47,924 bases of DNA, taken from NCBI GenBank assembly GCA_025355325.1, contig JANXZX010000146.1, positions 1 through 47,924 on the forward strand, in the 5' to 3' direction. The translations under genes were made by a program, and so were the position numbers. The notes beneath the pieces were generated by a model. That model saw only the letters and a program-made list of their open reading frames with translations, was not told the origin of the DNA and ran no database searches. Origin of the DNA: Geobacteraceae bacterium. Lineage in GTDB: Bacteria; Desulfobacterota; Desulfuromonadia; Geobacterales; Pseudopelobacteraceae. Positions 8,714 to 18,600 of this stretch are shown in pieces (positions within the stretch are counted from its first letter, which is position 1; every line of letters begins with the position of its first letter).

Positions 8714-9679
8714 CTACTTAAGCGCCTTAAGCTGCTGCTCTACAAGTTTGGCGGTCAATGGATCATAACCATCTTTTACGACGATTTCCTGTCCTTCTTT
8801 GGAAAGTGCATAACGAAGGAACTCTTCAACAACCTTAGGCAGTGGCTGTCCAGGTTTTTTTGCAACATAGATATAAAGCATACGGGAAAGCGGGTATTTA
8901 CCGGAAAGTACATTCTGGTAGTTGGCAGCTTCAACTGGGCCACCTTTCTTGTCGGAAAGCGACAGCGCACGGACGCCGGAAGTGGCGTAGCCGATACCGG
9001 AGTAGCCTATGCCGGCGACATCATGGGCAACACCCTCAACAACTGAAGCGGAGCCGGGTTGTTCTTTGACACTGTTTTTGAAGTCACCTTTGCCCATGGC
9101 GTGCTCTTTAAAGTAGCCATATGTTCCGGAAGCGGAGTTACGGCCATAAAGGCTTATCGGCGCGCTGGCAAGCTTACCGGTTACACCAAGCTGTCCCCAT
9201 GTTGTGACATCAGCGCCGCCACGTTTGTGGGTTTTGGAGAAGATGGCATCAACTTCGTCAAGCGACAGACTCTTGATCGGGTTGTCCTTGTTGACAAATA
9301 CTGCCAGGGAATCAAGTGCCACGCCGATTTTAGTCGGTTTGTAGCCGTATTTCTTTTCGAAGGCTTCGATTTCGGAACTCTTCATTTCACGGGACATCGG
9401 CCCGAGCTGTGAAGTGCCGGCGATCAGTGCGGGTGGTGCGGTGCTGGAGCCTTTGCCTTCGATCTGGATATTAACGTTGGGGTATTTCTTTTTGAAGCCC
9501 TCGGCCCAATAGGTCATCAGGTTGTTGAGGGTGTCGGAACCGATACTGCCCAGATTTCCGGCAACTCCGGACTCGGTTTTGTATTTGGCAATTTTGGCAT
9601 CGACCCTGGTTGGTGCGGCGTGGGCAGCGATTGCGGTAACTGTTATGAGGGCAGCGGTAAGAATGGACTTTTTGAACAT
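8714..9679 (-). CDS. pstS: Periplasmic phosphate-binding protein PstS
   Basis: PstS captures inorganic phosphate in the periplasm and delivers it to PstC/PstA. The 321-residue precursor starts with a classical signal peptide ending in AIAAHAA. The mature protein has phosphate-loop features such as GSDTLNNLM near the start, GKGSSTAPPALIAGTSQLGPMSREM, and GRNSASGTYGYFKE. This belongs to the PstS branch common in Deltaproteobacteria rather than the E. coli branch. A GGAGGAAA ribosome site precedes the ATG. A Pho box and -10 lie 40-75 bases upstream, making pstS the first gene of pstS-C-A-B-phoU. Confidence 0.96.
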   Translation of the reverse strand: MFKKSILTAALITVTAIAAHAAPTRVDAKIAKYKTESGVAGNLGSIGSDTLNNLMTYWAEGFKKKYPNVNIQIEGKGSSTAPPALIAGTSQLGPMSREMKSSEIEAFEKKYGYKPTKIGVALDSLAVFVNKDNPIKSLSLDEVDAIFSKTHKRGGADVTTWGQLGVTGKLASAPISLYGRNSASGTYGYFKEHAMGKGDFKNSVKEQPGSASVVEGVAHDVAGIGYSGIGYATSGVRALSLSDKKGGPVEAANYQNVLSGKYPLSRMLYIYVAKKPGQPLPKVVEEFLRYALSKEGQEIVVKDGYDPLTAKLVEQQLKALK

Positions 9680-9719
9680 CGGATATTTCCTCCTGTGAGT
9701 GTGTAACGAATCTGGAACA

Positions 9720-9753
9720 ACTATAGCAGAGATTTGTTACAGCACTGTTACAG
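9720..9753 (-). promoter_or_regulatory. Pho box and -10 element of the pst operon
   Basis: On the minus strand CTGTAAC occurs twice, at 9747-9753 and 9736-9742, an 11-base period that matches the PhoB-binding direct repeat. Ten bases downstream is TATAGT (9720-9725) as -10, with no -35, the usual layout of PhoB-activated promoters. Induction of pstSCAB-phoU by phosphate starvation is inferred. Confidence 0.88.
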
Positions 9754-9806
9754 GGAGGAAAAATGTGGGTTACTTCTTTGTTAATTCAGCGGCAGATATA
9801 ACGGTA

Positions 9807-10424
9807 TCAGGTGTTTTTTACGGCCATACTTTCAATAATATTTGCCGCATCCTCACACTTGTCAGTCGTACGCTCCAGCATCTCGTAGATTTCCTTCCAT
9901 TTTATCAGTTGAATCGGATCCTTCTCGTCGTCAAACAGTCGGCTTACCGCTTCGCGGCAAACATTATCAGCTTCATTTTCCAGGGAATTCAGCTCGACAC
10001 AAAACTCATGGATATCACCATGCCGTTTGCCCAGATTATTCAAGGCAGATTTGATGGTGTGACTGCAGCTCACAATTATAAAAGCCAGCTCTTTTGCCTC
10101 CAGTGTCGGTTTATCGATGTTGTACATGATAAAGCGCTGTGCAGACGCGTCAATTGAATTCAGGATGCTGTCCAGAACCGTAGACAGGGAATAAATGTCC
10201 TCCCGGTCAAAAGGGGTAATAAAGGTAGTATTCAGTCTTTTGAGTATTCTTTTCTTCTGTACATCTCCAAGGTGTTCGATATCTTTGATTGCCTGCTGGC
10301 TTTCCGCCGGGTTGTTATAATTGTCGAGCATCAGTTTTAAACGTTCTGCACCGGTCACGATGATCTGCCCCATCTCCTGAAACATTTCAAAGAACTTCTC
10401 GTCTTTGGGAATTAATCCGAGCAC
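9807..10424 (-). CDS. DUF47 (PhoU-related) protein
   Basis: This 205-residue helical protein belongs to the DUF47 family, distant relatives of PhoU usually paired with Pit-type low-affinity phosphate transporters. Visible features are the start MLGLIPKDEKFFEMF and the two metal-site-like segments DIEHLGDVQKKRI and MLERTTDKCEDAANIIE. No pit gene is in the window. The gene follows ppx by 37 bases on the same strand and precedes the pst operon, so it probably belongs to the polyphosphate/phosphate block. Exact role unknown. Confidence 0.88.
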   Translation of the reverse strand: MLGLIPKDEKFFEMFQEMGQIIVTGAERLKLMLDNYNNPAESQQAIKDIEHLGDVQKKRILKRLNTTFITPFDREDIYSLSTVLDSILNSIDASAQRFIMYNIDKPTLEAKELAFIIVSCSHTIKSALNNLGKRHGDIHEFCVELNSLENEADNVCREAVSRLFDDEKDPIQLIKWKEIYEMLERTTDKCEDAANIIESMAVKNT

Positions 10425-10461
10425 TTTCTACCCCCCTCTTCGTTGTATTTCATCGATACAC

Positions 10462-11991
10462 TCATTTCGTCGCAAATACAACCGTGCTGCCAAAAGCTTT
10501 TTCAAATAAATCCTTCTTGGCGTTGGCACCGAAAATCTCGACTGAAATGTCTTCTGCAGCGCCCAGGTTAAGCGTTACAGCCGTGCCGTTGAACTGGCAG
10601 GAAATATCCTGAACCAGGCTGTTTCTGCGCCGGTCTAGCCCGTCGGCCAGACGCAGGATGCCGCCCAGGCGGGCCACGGTTATCTGGTCTTTTTCCTTCA
10701 AGCTCTGGAAGGCATCATGTTTCCGTTTCGGGATGGATTTCCGGTGATAACGGGCAATTTGTGCAATCAGTTCCCGTTCCCGTGGACTGAAGCCGAACAG
10801 TTCGGCGTGCCGAATGAGGTGGTACGAATGTTTGTGGTGGCTGCTGTAGCTGATAAAATATCCGCTGTCGTGGAGAATGGACGCCGCTTCAAGGAGCTTT
10901 TTCTCGTGCGGCGTTAAACCGAAGGGAAGCGACAGGGCATCAAAGATCGACAGTGCCATACCGGCCACATGCGAAGCATGCTGTTCGTCAACATGACAGG
11001 AAACGGCAAACTCCTTGATGGAATCTCTCCATGTCGGCGGAGTGCTGCTGCCGGCGGCAAAGCCAAGCCGTTTCATCGCCTTGATCAGCAGGCCTTCCCG
11101 GATACCCCGCTCATTTACCAGCAGCCGGTTTGTATCAAAGAAACGCATCAATTCATCGATAACCACCACACCGGCGACGATGATATCAGCCCGGTCCTGG
11201 TTGAGCCCCGCTATGGTCCGGCGCTCTTTCAGGTCTTTATGGGTCAACATTGCCAGCAGGTGGACCACTTCCGAACGGAGCACCTCGTAGCCATGGATGG
11301 AAACGTAATTGTCCTTGCGCATCTGCATGGCCATGTTGCCAAGCGCTGTCAGGGTGCCGCCCGAACCGATGAATGAATCAGCGGAGATTCGATTACCGGT
11401 GAAGGTTTGCTTGAGGCGCTCCCTGATATGGCGCTGTAGTTTCCGCAGCTCGTTTTCGGTGATCGGATCACTCTTCAGGAAACGATCAGTCATGACGACC
11501 GCACCAAGTTCAACGGAAAAAAACTCTTCAACATGATTGCTGTACGCTGTCACGATTTCGACACTGCCGCCGCCGATATCGACCATTGCGTAACGTTTCC
11601 CGTACATATCGAAATTGGCCAGTGCGGAGGCGGCTGCCAGTTCTGCTTCTTCTTCGCCGGATATAATCCTGATCTCGTGGCCAAGTTCTTCCGATAGTGT
11701 GGTAATCAGTTCTTTCCCATTGGACGCTGTTCTGACAGCGCTGGTGGCCACTGCCTCCACCGCTTCCACATTCAGTCCCGTGACCAGTTTATGAAACCGC
11801 CTGATCGCCTCAACAGCGCGCTTCGAGGCCCCCTCGGAGATCACTCCGGTCATGGCCAGCCGCTCACCAAGGCGCACGGTTGCCTTCTCATCATCCAGAA
11901 TCTTGAACTTACCGTCTTTGGTAGCTTCTGCAATGATGCAGCGAATGGAGTTACTGCCTATATCAATAGCGGCGATGCGGGACTTTTTCAT
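10462..11991 (-). CDS. Exopolyphosphatase / guanosine pentaphosphatase family protein with HD-like C-terminus
   Basis: This is a Ppx/GppA phosphatase, an ASKHA-fold enzyme that removes terminal phosphate from polyphosphate or converts pppGpp to ppGpp. The 509-residue protein shows AAIDIGSNSIRCII (phosphate-1 loop) at the N-terminus, then TSAVRTASNG, GEEEAELAAA, DIGGGSVEIV and GSGGTLTAL. The C-terminal third contains an HD-type helical region with ASILHDSGYFISYSSHHKHSYHLI, as in longer Ppx proteins. The start codon lies within 4 bases of the upstream CHAD gene's stop, so the two are translationally coupled. Substrate preference cannot be told from sequence; CHAD and DUF47 neighbours favour polyphosphate. 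Confidence 0.94.
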   Translation of the reverse strand: MKKSRIAAIDIGSNSIRCIIAEATKDGKFKILDDEKATVRLGERLAMTGVISEGASKRAVEAIRRFHKLVTGLNVEAVEAVATSAVRTASNGKELITTLSEELGHEIRIISGEEEAELAAASALANFDMYGKRYAMVDIGGGSVEIVTAYSNHVEEFFSVELGAVVMTDRFLKSDPITENELRKLQRHIRERLKQTFTGNRISADSFIGSGGTLTALGNMAMQMRKDNYVSIHGYEVLRSEVVHLLAMLTHKDLKERRTIAGLNQDRADIIVAGVVVIDELMRFFDTNRLLVNERGIREGLLIKAMKRLGFAAGSSTPPTWRDSIKEFAVSCHVDEQHASHVAGMALSIFDALSLPFGLTPHEKKLLEAASILHDSGYFISYSSHHKHSYHLIRHAELFGFSPRERELIAQIARYHRKSIPKRKHDAFQSLKEKDQITVARLGGILRLADGLDRRRNSLVQDISCQFNGTAVTLNLGAAEDISVEIFGANAKKDLFEKAFGSTVVFATK

Positions 11992-12872
11992 GTGGCCTCT
12001 TGAATCAGGAATGTATAGGTGAGTGGTTTGCGCTCAACAAGTGCAGTGAAGTTTTTGAGCAGCAGTGCGTCCTCTGTCAGGAGGGCCGCTTTCGCCTGCT
12101 CCCGCTGGTCGGCAGGGAGCTTTAGCTGGTCGAGCAGCACCTCGAATTCGACAATGTCATTCATTCGTCCCAGGATGGACTGATATTCTTTCAGTTTTTC
12201 CAGGAACGGAGTGTAATCACGATCCAGAATCTGCGCGATAATTTCGAAAAAATAGCGCCACTTTTTGATGGCAATCCGTAGAGCGTGGCGTGACAGTCGC
12301 TGCCCGGGTGCTGTCGAGGCGGCAAGCAGTCGGCGAATCGGCTTATACTGCCTGATGGATACTTCAGAGAAATATGCCGGTAGAGAGGCGCTTTTCCGCC
12401 CTTTGATGGCGTCACTGTTAAGCTGTCTGATTACCTTTCGCGCTATCCGGTCAAGAGCCCTCTGGTCGAAGGAGTTGAGCGCTTTCCTTATTCGCTTCAT
12501 TTCCCTGACGCGTAATGCGGCAAGCGACCTGAAAAGTTTACCATCGGGTGGATTATTTGTTTGAAGATGTGAGCTGAAGAACAGCTGAGCCTCATCAATA
12601 TTGCGCAACCCGCCCAACAGACGTGTCAGACTGCGGACATTTTTCTTGAGTTCTGTTCTCAGTTTTTTTGGCGCAAAAGGATAGAATAATTCCAATACGG
12701 CCCTGAAACGGCGCGATGCAACCCGCAGGTCGTGGATATCATCAATGTCGGAAGTTTCAATGACCCGTTGTTTCAGACGGAGCATTTCTTCCCAGTGGGC
12801 GAAGAAAACACCTCTTGATCGCTCAAGCAGGGCTGTCGAATCCGGCCATATTCGAGTGGTATCCGGAGTCAT
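11988..12872 (-). CDS. CHAD domain protein
   Basis: CHAD domains are helical, histidine-rich domains that bind inorganic polyphosphate. The 294-residue protein has the paired-helix pattern with conserved basic residues: DIHDLRVASRRFRAVLELF at about 44-62 and HALRIAIKKWRYFFEII further on. No CYTH domain or signal peptide is present. It overlaps sixA upstream and ppx downstream by 4 bases each (ATGA type), forming one operon. Binding polyphosphate granules alongside the exopolyphosphatase is a reasonable inference. Confidence 0.93.
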   Translation of the reverse strand: MTPDTTRIWPDSTALLERSRGVFFAHWEEMLRLKQRVIETSDIDDIHDLRVASRRFRAVLELFYPFAPKKLRTELKKNVRSLTRLLGGLRNIDEAQLFFSSHLQTNNPPDGKLFRSLAALRVREMKRIRKALNSFDQRALDRIARKVIRQLNSDAIKGRKSASLPAYFSEVSIRQYKPIRRLLAASTAPGQRLSRHALRIAIKKWRYFFEIIAQILDRDYTPFLEKLKEYQSILGRMNDIVEFEVLLDQLKLPADQREQAKAALLTEDALLLKNFTALVERKPLTYTFLIQEAT

Positions 12873-13381
12873 CCGGTAAATGCTTTTTTGTAGGACGTGG
12901 TCTTTTTCTTGCCGGGAATCCGGTACCAGAGGAAAGCGGCCGGCTTGCCACCGGAACCCTGGTCAAGCTTCAATGCCACACAGGCGCCTTTTTTCAACGA
13001 AATAGTTCCCCCTCCACGCCCAAGCAACAGGGCAACCAATGAACCAAGCTGTGGCTCGTGGCCGACCAGCATGACTCGTTTGGCATCCGTGCCGCACTTC
13101 AGATACGTAACCAACTCGGCAATATCGCCGCCCGGCAGGAGAAGGCTGTTCGCAACAACCACATTTTTACGGCAGGCATTCACGGCCATGAGCTCAGCTG
13201 TCTGCACTGCGCGAGTCAGGGGGCTGGTTATGGTCAGCCGGGGCTTAGGGCCGCTTTTGGCAATAGCCACGCCCATCTCTTTCGCTACCGCTCTCCCCTT
13301 TTCGGTAAGATAACGCCATTCATCCTGAACGACATCACTACCCTCAATCGCTTCAGCATGGCGCACAACATACACTATCAT
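12869..13381 (-). CDS. sixA: SixA-type phosphohistidine phosphatase
   Basis: This is a histidine phosphatase superfamily member. SixA of E. coli dephosphorylates phosphohistidine on HPt or NPr proteins. The N-terminus MIVYVVRHAEAIEG carries the catalytic RHA motif (His8), and the second histidine lies in MLVGHEPQLGSL. An in-frame upstream extension of 29 residues exists, but the family start is at 13381 with GGGGGA before it and a promoter ending about 35 bases upstream, so 170 residues are assigned. It is the first gene of sixA-CHAD-ppx. Action on polyphosphate-related targets cannot be excluded. Confidence 0.9.
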   Translation of the reverse strand: MIVYVVRHAEAIEGSDVVQDEWRYLTEKGRAVAKEMGVAIAKSGPKPRLTITSPLTRAVQTAELMAVNACRKNVVVANSLLLPGGDIAELVTYLKCGTDAKRVMLVGHEPQLGSLVALLLGRGGGTISLKKGACVALKLDQGSGGKPAAFLWYRIPGKKKTTSYKKAFTG

Positions 13382-13415
13382 GGCAGTTCCCCCAGTTGTT
13401 GGTTGTAATCTGTTA

Positions 13416-13443
13416 AGTATAACCCTCGTTGGGAACATTGCAA
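13416..13443 (-). promoter_or_regulatory. Sigma-70 promoter of the sixA-CHAD-ppx operon
   Basis: On the minus strand a -35 TTGCAA (13438-13443), 16-base spacer and -10 TATACT (13416-13421) lie about 35 bases before the sixA ATG. It supports the shorter sixA start because the longer reading frame would begin upstream of it. Confidence 0.6.
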
Positions 13444-13506
13444 CACCGGGCACCGCGATGTCACGCAAATGCTACATTTGCCGCTAAGTCGGAATACATT
13501 ATCAGA

Positions 13507-13680
13507 AAAAGCATTTGAAACACGGAGCAACAGAGCAACCGAGCAAAAACAAAGAAGATTTCAGGTTAAAACCAGAAGAAGTCACTCACCATCTTGGTTA
13601 TACCTGTTGATGATGTAACTGTCTGATTTTCTCTGTTGCTCAGTTGCTCTGAGGTTCATTAACTGCCGTTTTAAGGATTA
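13507..13680. repeat. Intergenic dispersed repeat, copy A (GAGCAAC-ended)
   Basis: About 174 bases match 47740-47911 in the same orientation at high identity, with small indels. Each copy starts with AAAAGCATTTGAAACAC. It continues with a GAGCAAC-rich arm, holds a conserved middle (CAGGTTAAAACCAGAA) and ends with an inverted arm (TTGCTCAGTTGCTCTG). The inverted ends suggest a large hairpin or a non-coding mobile unit. No coding capacity is seen. It fills the gap between the sixA promoter and the diguanylate cyclase gene. Confidence 0.88.
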
Positions 13681-13780
13681 TCTTTCGCATTAAATTCCTG
13701 CCCTCCCAATATTGATTTGGAAGTAACACTAGCATTGTCAGGTTACATACATATGGCAGGATGGTAAATGTTTTGAAAAC

Positions 13781-15367
13781 TTATTGGGGTCGAAGTGATG
13801 AAGATAATTTTTCTTTTTGCCGACGCTTGTCTTCATACATATATTCGTCAGCCAATTTAAAAGCTGACTTCAGCTCGTCACTGTTTGTTGCCTCGGCAAC
13901 GCCAAGAGCCAGTGACAATGGTCTCAAATTGTCTTCTGTTGCTCTGGTGTTGATATCGGCAATCTGTTGGCGAATTCGTGCAATTGAAGCATTGGCGACA
14001 GATAGGGAAGCATGATGCATTACGACGGCAAACTCATCACCACCGATGCGGGCAACCACGTCATCTCCCCGGAAAGAGTTGCGCAGCACGGTTGCTGCCA
14101 GACTGATCAGATTGTCACCCGCTTCATGGCCATCATGGTCGTTTACCTGTTTCAGGCCGTTCAGGTCCGCCATGACTATGCTGACGGGGAAGCTTCTTCC
14201 TTTGCCGCAGCGCTCCATCTCCTCGTCGAAATACGCCCTGTTATAAAGGCCAGTCAGGCTGTCATGAGTACTCATATGGAGTAGTGCCGAACGGGCCTGT
14301 CCAAGGTTCTCTATCATCGAATTGAAGGATTCGGCGAGCAGACCAACTTCGTCGTTACTGTCTATGCTGATCTTTTGGCCTGCGTCGTCAAAGTTCTTAA
14401 TGTTTATGACTTGATCGGAAAAGCTTCTGAGATTGAAAGTAATTCTGCTGGTCAAAATCCAGATCAGAACTATTGAAACCAGAATAGTAAAGCCTGAGAT
14501 ACTGATCAGGTATGATCGCATCTTTTTTACAGGGGCGTAAGCTTCATCTATAGGGAAAACACAGCCGAGTATCCAGTCTACGGTTCGAAGTCGTTTAAAG
14601 GATGCCAACTGTTTGACTCCCCGTGAATTCACCGTTACACCGCTCCCTTCAAATCCGAGGATCGCCTCGTCAAGAAGCGGGTTGGAGCCTTTGGGGAAAT
14701 CGTTCTTTAACACTCTGCTCAGATCCGGGTGGACGATCATGGTCCGGTCTGAGCTGAACAGATAGAGGTATCCTTTCCCGCCAATTTTGAAGCTGGTCAT
14801 CTCCTCCAGAAAGTAATCCTTGGTCAGGTTAATGCTTCCCACCAGAAATCCTACGGTACGGTTATCATTATCTGTGATCGTTGATGCCATAACTATCGCC
14901 GGTGCATTGGTTTTTGGGGAAACATAGGGGTTCGATATATCCGGCAAGCCGTTGTTCTCAATGTTTCTCAGAAACGGTGCAATCACATTGGACTCAACAT
15001 TTTTATTACCGGCGATGAAGGGGCTTTCTGCGACAAGATCAAGATCTTTATTGAACAGCATGATGCCGTTAGTGAAAATACTGCAGATGCCGCTCCGCTC
15101 ATCAAGGAATTGCTGAGCAACATCAGGGCTCTGAAACACTCCGGAAGGGGTTTTTGATGCGACATCAGCAATGAGGCTGAGCCAACTGCCGAGCTTGTCA
15201 TCAATACTACCGGCGATGATCCCGGTCATGGCGAATTGCTGTTTTTCTATGTTTTCACGGGTGAGTTGCGAGGTGTAGACATAAAGTGCCCAACTGCTGA
15301 ATGCGAAAAAAAACACCAAGAAGATACTTATATAAAGTGAGAGCCTTTTTTGAATTCCAAACCGCAT
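13781..15367 (-). CDS. Membrane diguanylate cyclase (Cache-HAMP-GGDEF)
   Basis: The protein makes cyclic di-GMP from two GTP at the inner membrane. With the preferred start it has 528 residues. A first membrane helix (about 8-30) and an extracytoplasmic double-Cache-like sensor (about 32-275) come first. A second membrane helix (about 285-308), a HAMP region and a GGDEF domain follow. The active-site motif GGDEF is intact (442-446) and the product-inhibition I-site RGDD lies five residues before it. GAGG five bases ahead of the ATG at 15367 supports this start; a 13-residue longer version from 15406 is possible. The sensed ligand is unknown. Confidence 0.93.
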   Translation of the reverse strand: MRFGIQKRLSLYISIFLVFFFAFSSWALYVYTSQLTRENIEKQQFAMTGIIAGSIDDKLGSWLSLIADVASKTPSGVFQSPDVAQQFLDERSGICSIFTNGIMLFNKDLDLVAESPFIAGNKNVESNVIAPFLRNIENNGLPDISNPYVSPKTNAPAIVMASTITDNDNRTVGFLVGSINLTKDYFLEEMTSFKIGGKGYLYLFSSDRTMIVHPDLSRVLKNDFPKGSNPLLDEAILGFEGSGVTVNSRGVKQLASFKRLRTVDWILGCVFPIDEAYAPVKKMRSYLISISGFTILVSIVLIWILTSRITFNLRSFSDQVINIKNFDDAGQKISIDSNDEVGLLAESFNSMIENLGQARSALLHMSTHDSLTGLYNRAYFDEEMERCGKGRSFPVSIVMADLNGLKQVNDHDGHEAGDNLISLAATVLRNSFRGDDVVARIGGDEFAVVMHHASLSVANASIARIRQQIADINTRATEDNLRPLSLALGVAEATNSDELKSAFKLADEYMYEDKRRQKEKLSSSLRPQ

Positions 15368-15488
15368 GGATGCCTCATCATGTGTCGCACGTGGCGACCT
15401 GCTCACTTTCAGGATCGTTTTCCCCGGAAAAACAAACGTAAGCTTCTTATATCAGGTAGATATAAGAGCTTCTTGCAAAAGTCCATTT

Positions 15489-15603
15489 AAATCCCCTCCC
15501 CCCCCCTTGCGGGGGAGGGTTAGGGTGGGGGGGAGACTGCCATGAAATTAGCATGTTGCAACTTCCCCCACCCCTCAATCCCCTCCCGCAAGGGGAGGGG
15601 AGG
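15489..15603. repeat. REP-like double palindromic element (copy 3)
   Basis: Two G/C-rich inverted units (about 15489-15534 and 15563-15603) flank the spacer CTGCCATGAAATTAGCATG, closely matching 3724-3830. It lies in the gap between the hybrid kinase and the diguanylate cyclase, both on the minus strand. Confidence 0.85.
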
Positions 15604-15624
15604 TTGTTATTCCACAAAACATTT

Positions 15625-18600
15625 TTATCGCACACCCACAACGTTCTTCACTACGACTTGCAATTGATTGAAGTTATACGGCTTACTGACCATTCCGGCG
15701 AAATCTTCCGGGGCGATCCGTGACGTAATGTCTTTTCCCCCAAAGCCGCTGGATATAATGATCGGCGGTGCCGACGGGATTTTTTTCAGTTCGCGGACCA
15801 GTGAATAACCGTCCATAACCGGCATACCGATGTCTGTTACAATCAGCGTAATCACTTCAGCATTCTGCTTAAACAGATCCAGCGCTTCTTCGCCGTTAGA
15901 TGCTTTTATCACCTTGAAACCCAAAGCTGCCAGCATTGATTCTGCAATACATATGACCTGTTCCTCATCCTCTACCAACAACACCGTACCGGTTCCCTGC
16001 CACGACTCCGGGGAGGCGGACTGCGTGGTGGATTGGCTTTCTGCGGGAGCGCTCATCTCAACAGGCAGGTAGACCCTGAAGGTTGAACCCTGTCCCGGAT
16101 GGCTGAAGAGCTGTAATGCTCCCTTATGCGTTCTGATTATTCCGAGAACGGCTGACATTCCCAAGCCGCGACCGGTGAATTTGGTGGTGTAGAAAGGCTC
16201 AAATATTCTTTGTTTGGTTTCGTCGTCCATGCCGCAACCGTTGTCGCTTACCTCCAGGCAGGCATACCGACCGGAGGGGATGATGGCGCCAAGATGGTCT
16301 TTTTCCTGATGACCTGCTTCGACTGATCTTTTTGCCAGGGAAACCCGAACTTCACCCTGTGATTCGCCAATGGCTTCCGATGCGTTGATGATCAGGTTCA
16401 TGGCGACCTGTCGGATCTGGCTGGCATCGGCTATAAGCGGCGGAATATCGGAGGCAAGATCACTGGTGATTTTCACGTTTTTGCCGATAGTGGATTTTGA
16501 CATCCGGACCATTTCATCCACCAGTTCATCAAGACGTATCCGTGACTTCGCAATATTGGCTTTCCCGGCGTATGCCAGCATCTGCTGACAAAGTTCAGCC
16601 GCACGTTCAGCGGCGGTTTCAATCGGCGCGATGTTATCCACAGCTGTTGCCGGCCTGAGCCTTGCCAGAGAGCACCGGCCAATGATGACCGCCAGCAGAT
16701 TGTTGAAGTCGTGGGCGATGCCGCCGGCCAGCACCCCAAGGCTGTCCAGCTTTTGTGCTTGCAGGAGTTGCTGCTGAAGGTTCGACCGCTCCTCCTCGAT
16801 AAGTCTGTTTTCTGTGATGTCCTGAATGGTTCCATACAATGACAGCATGGCACCCTGGCTGTCAAAAGTGGCTTCCCCCAAACCGTTTACCCATCTTGTT
16901 TCGCCATCATTTTTGCGAACTATCCGGTATTCCTTTGAAAAGGGTTTTCTCCTGGACATTACCTCCTCTTTCAGATGGTGCTCCATCATGTTTCTATCAT
17001 CAGGGTGGACAATCTCTATCCAGCCCTGAACGCTGCAGTCGTAATTTTCGTCAATACCGAAAATGGTACGTAAAACTTCAGATGGCTTCCAATAGTTGGT
17101 GGTAAAGTCAGCCTTGTAAGAACCGATGTTTGCGGAGCGCTGGGACTCTTTGAAGAAAAATTCGCTTTCTTTCAGGGCATCCTCGGCGCGTTTGCGTTCG
17201 GTAATGTCCATTATGAAATTAAGACTGCACTGTTTTCCTGCAATCTCTATGGCCTCACTGGAAACCAGAAAATCTTTTTCCTCCAGATTTTTCATCCGAT
17301 ATCTGGTTTCGTAGTTTTTTATTGAGCCGGTCTCGGAAAGTTTCTCCAAAAACCGGTATCTCTCGTCCGGATCGATCCAGAAGCCTAATTCACTTGATGT
17401 ATGGCCAATCACCTCATCTCTTCGGCAGCCGGTGATATAGAGAAACACATCATTCACATCAATGTACGTACCGTCTTCCATGGAATTTATTGAAATTGCC
17501 TCCGGGCTTGCACTAAACGCCTTGGAAAATTTTTCCTCACTTTCTTTCAACAGTACCTCGGCATGTTTATGATCGGTGGTATCCGTCATCATTACCAGCA
17601 GGCAGGGTCTCATATCGAAGGTGACTATTTCAGCGGAATAATGGATATCAATCAACGAACCGGATTTTTGCCGGAACCGCACCGGATGGTTGACCACCCT
17701 GCCTTGATCCTGGATAACCCTGATGATTTCTCCCCGTTCTTCCGTTCTGACAAAAATTGAAAGTTCCTCAACAGTCCGTCCGATAACCTCATCACGCTTG
17801 TATCCTAAAAGCCTCAGCCACGCATCGTTGACCTCTACCAGTTCACCATTCCGGATATCTCCGATTCCGATGGCGATCGGTGAGTGATCAAATATGGATC
17901 TGAAACGGCTCTCGCTTTCGCGGAGGGCTCTCTCGGCACGCTTGCGGTCGGTGATGTCGCGATGAAAACATTGAAAGTAAGACTCACCACCGGCAGTAAT
18001 CAGGTTGGCGGTAACTTCAAGCGGGAAAACGTGTCCATCCTTGTGATAATGCTCTACCTCAAAGAACAGAGTCTCGCCGGCCAATATCCGGCGCATCCTC
18101 TCGGGTGCCAGGCGAGAGGTTTCAGGGGTATCCACGTCTTTCAGCCCCATCTTCTGCATTTCTGAAGGGCTGTAACCGTGCAGTCCGGCAAACGATTCGT
18201 TAACCTTGATCAGTCTTCCATCCGGAGATAAAATGATAATTCCTTCTCCGGCACTGGCAAACAATTCCCGGTAGAGTTCCTCTTTTTTCAGCAGCGCTTT
18301 CTCGGCCTCACATTGTCTCTTATGCTGCAATCCCTGTTCCGCCAGCATTTGCGTGAGGCTATGAATAAATGTCAGGTTCTTGAGAAACTTTTCTTCAGGA
18401 AAAAACGGAACGCTCTGCATGGCCGCCAGATACTCGTCTTCATCAAATCCGTACTGGTGGGCTTGCTTTTTGAAATACTCTTCGTCAGGCGGCTCCATAA
18501 AAAGCTGACCGACAAATACATTGCCGAGATGCTTGCCTTCTATGATGATAGGTTTTGCCGCATCCACCAAACCCATCGGGCAACGGTAGATGACATAAGG

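Noticed and set aside
15447-15641. A small minus-strand frame rich in proline and glycine at the REP-like element
   Set aside because: Its translation (PHPNPPPQGGG type) is the familiar artefact of reading through this kind of palindromic repeat.
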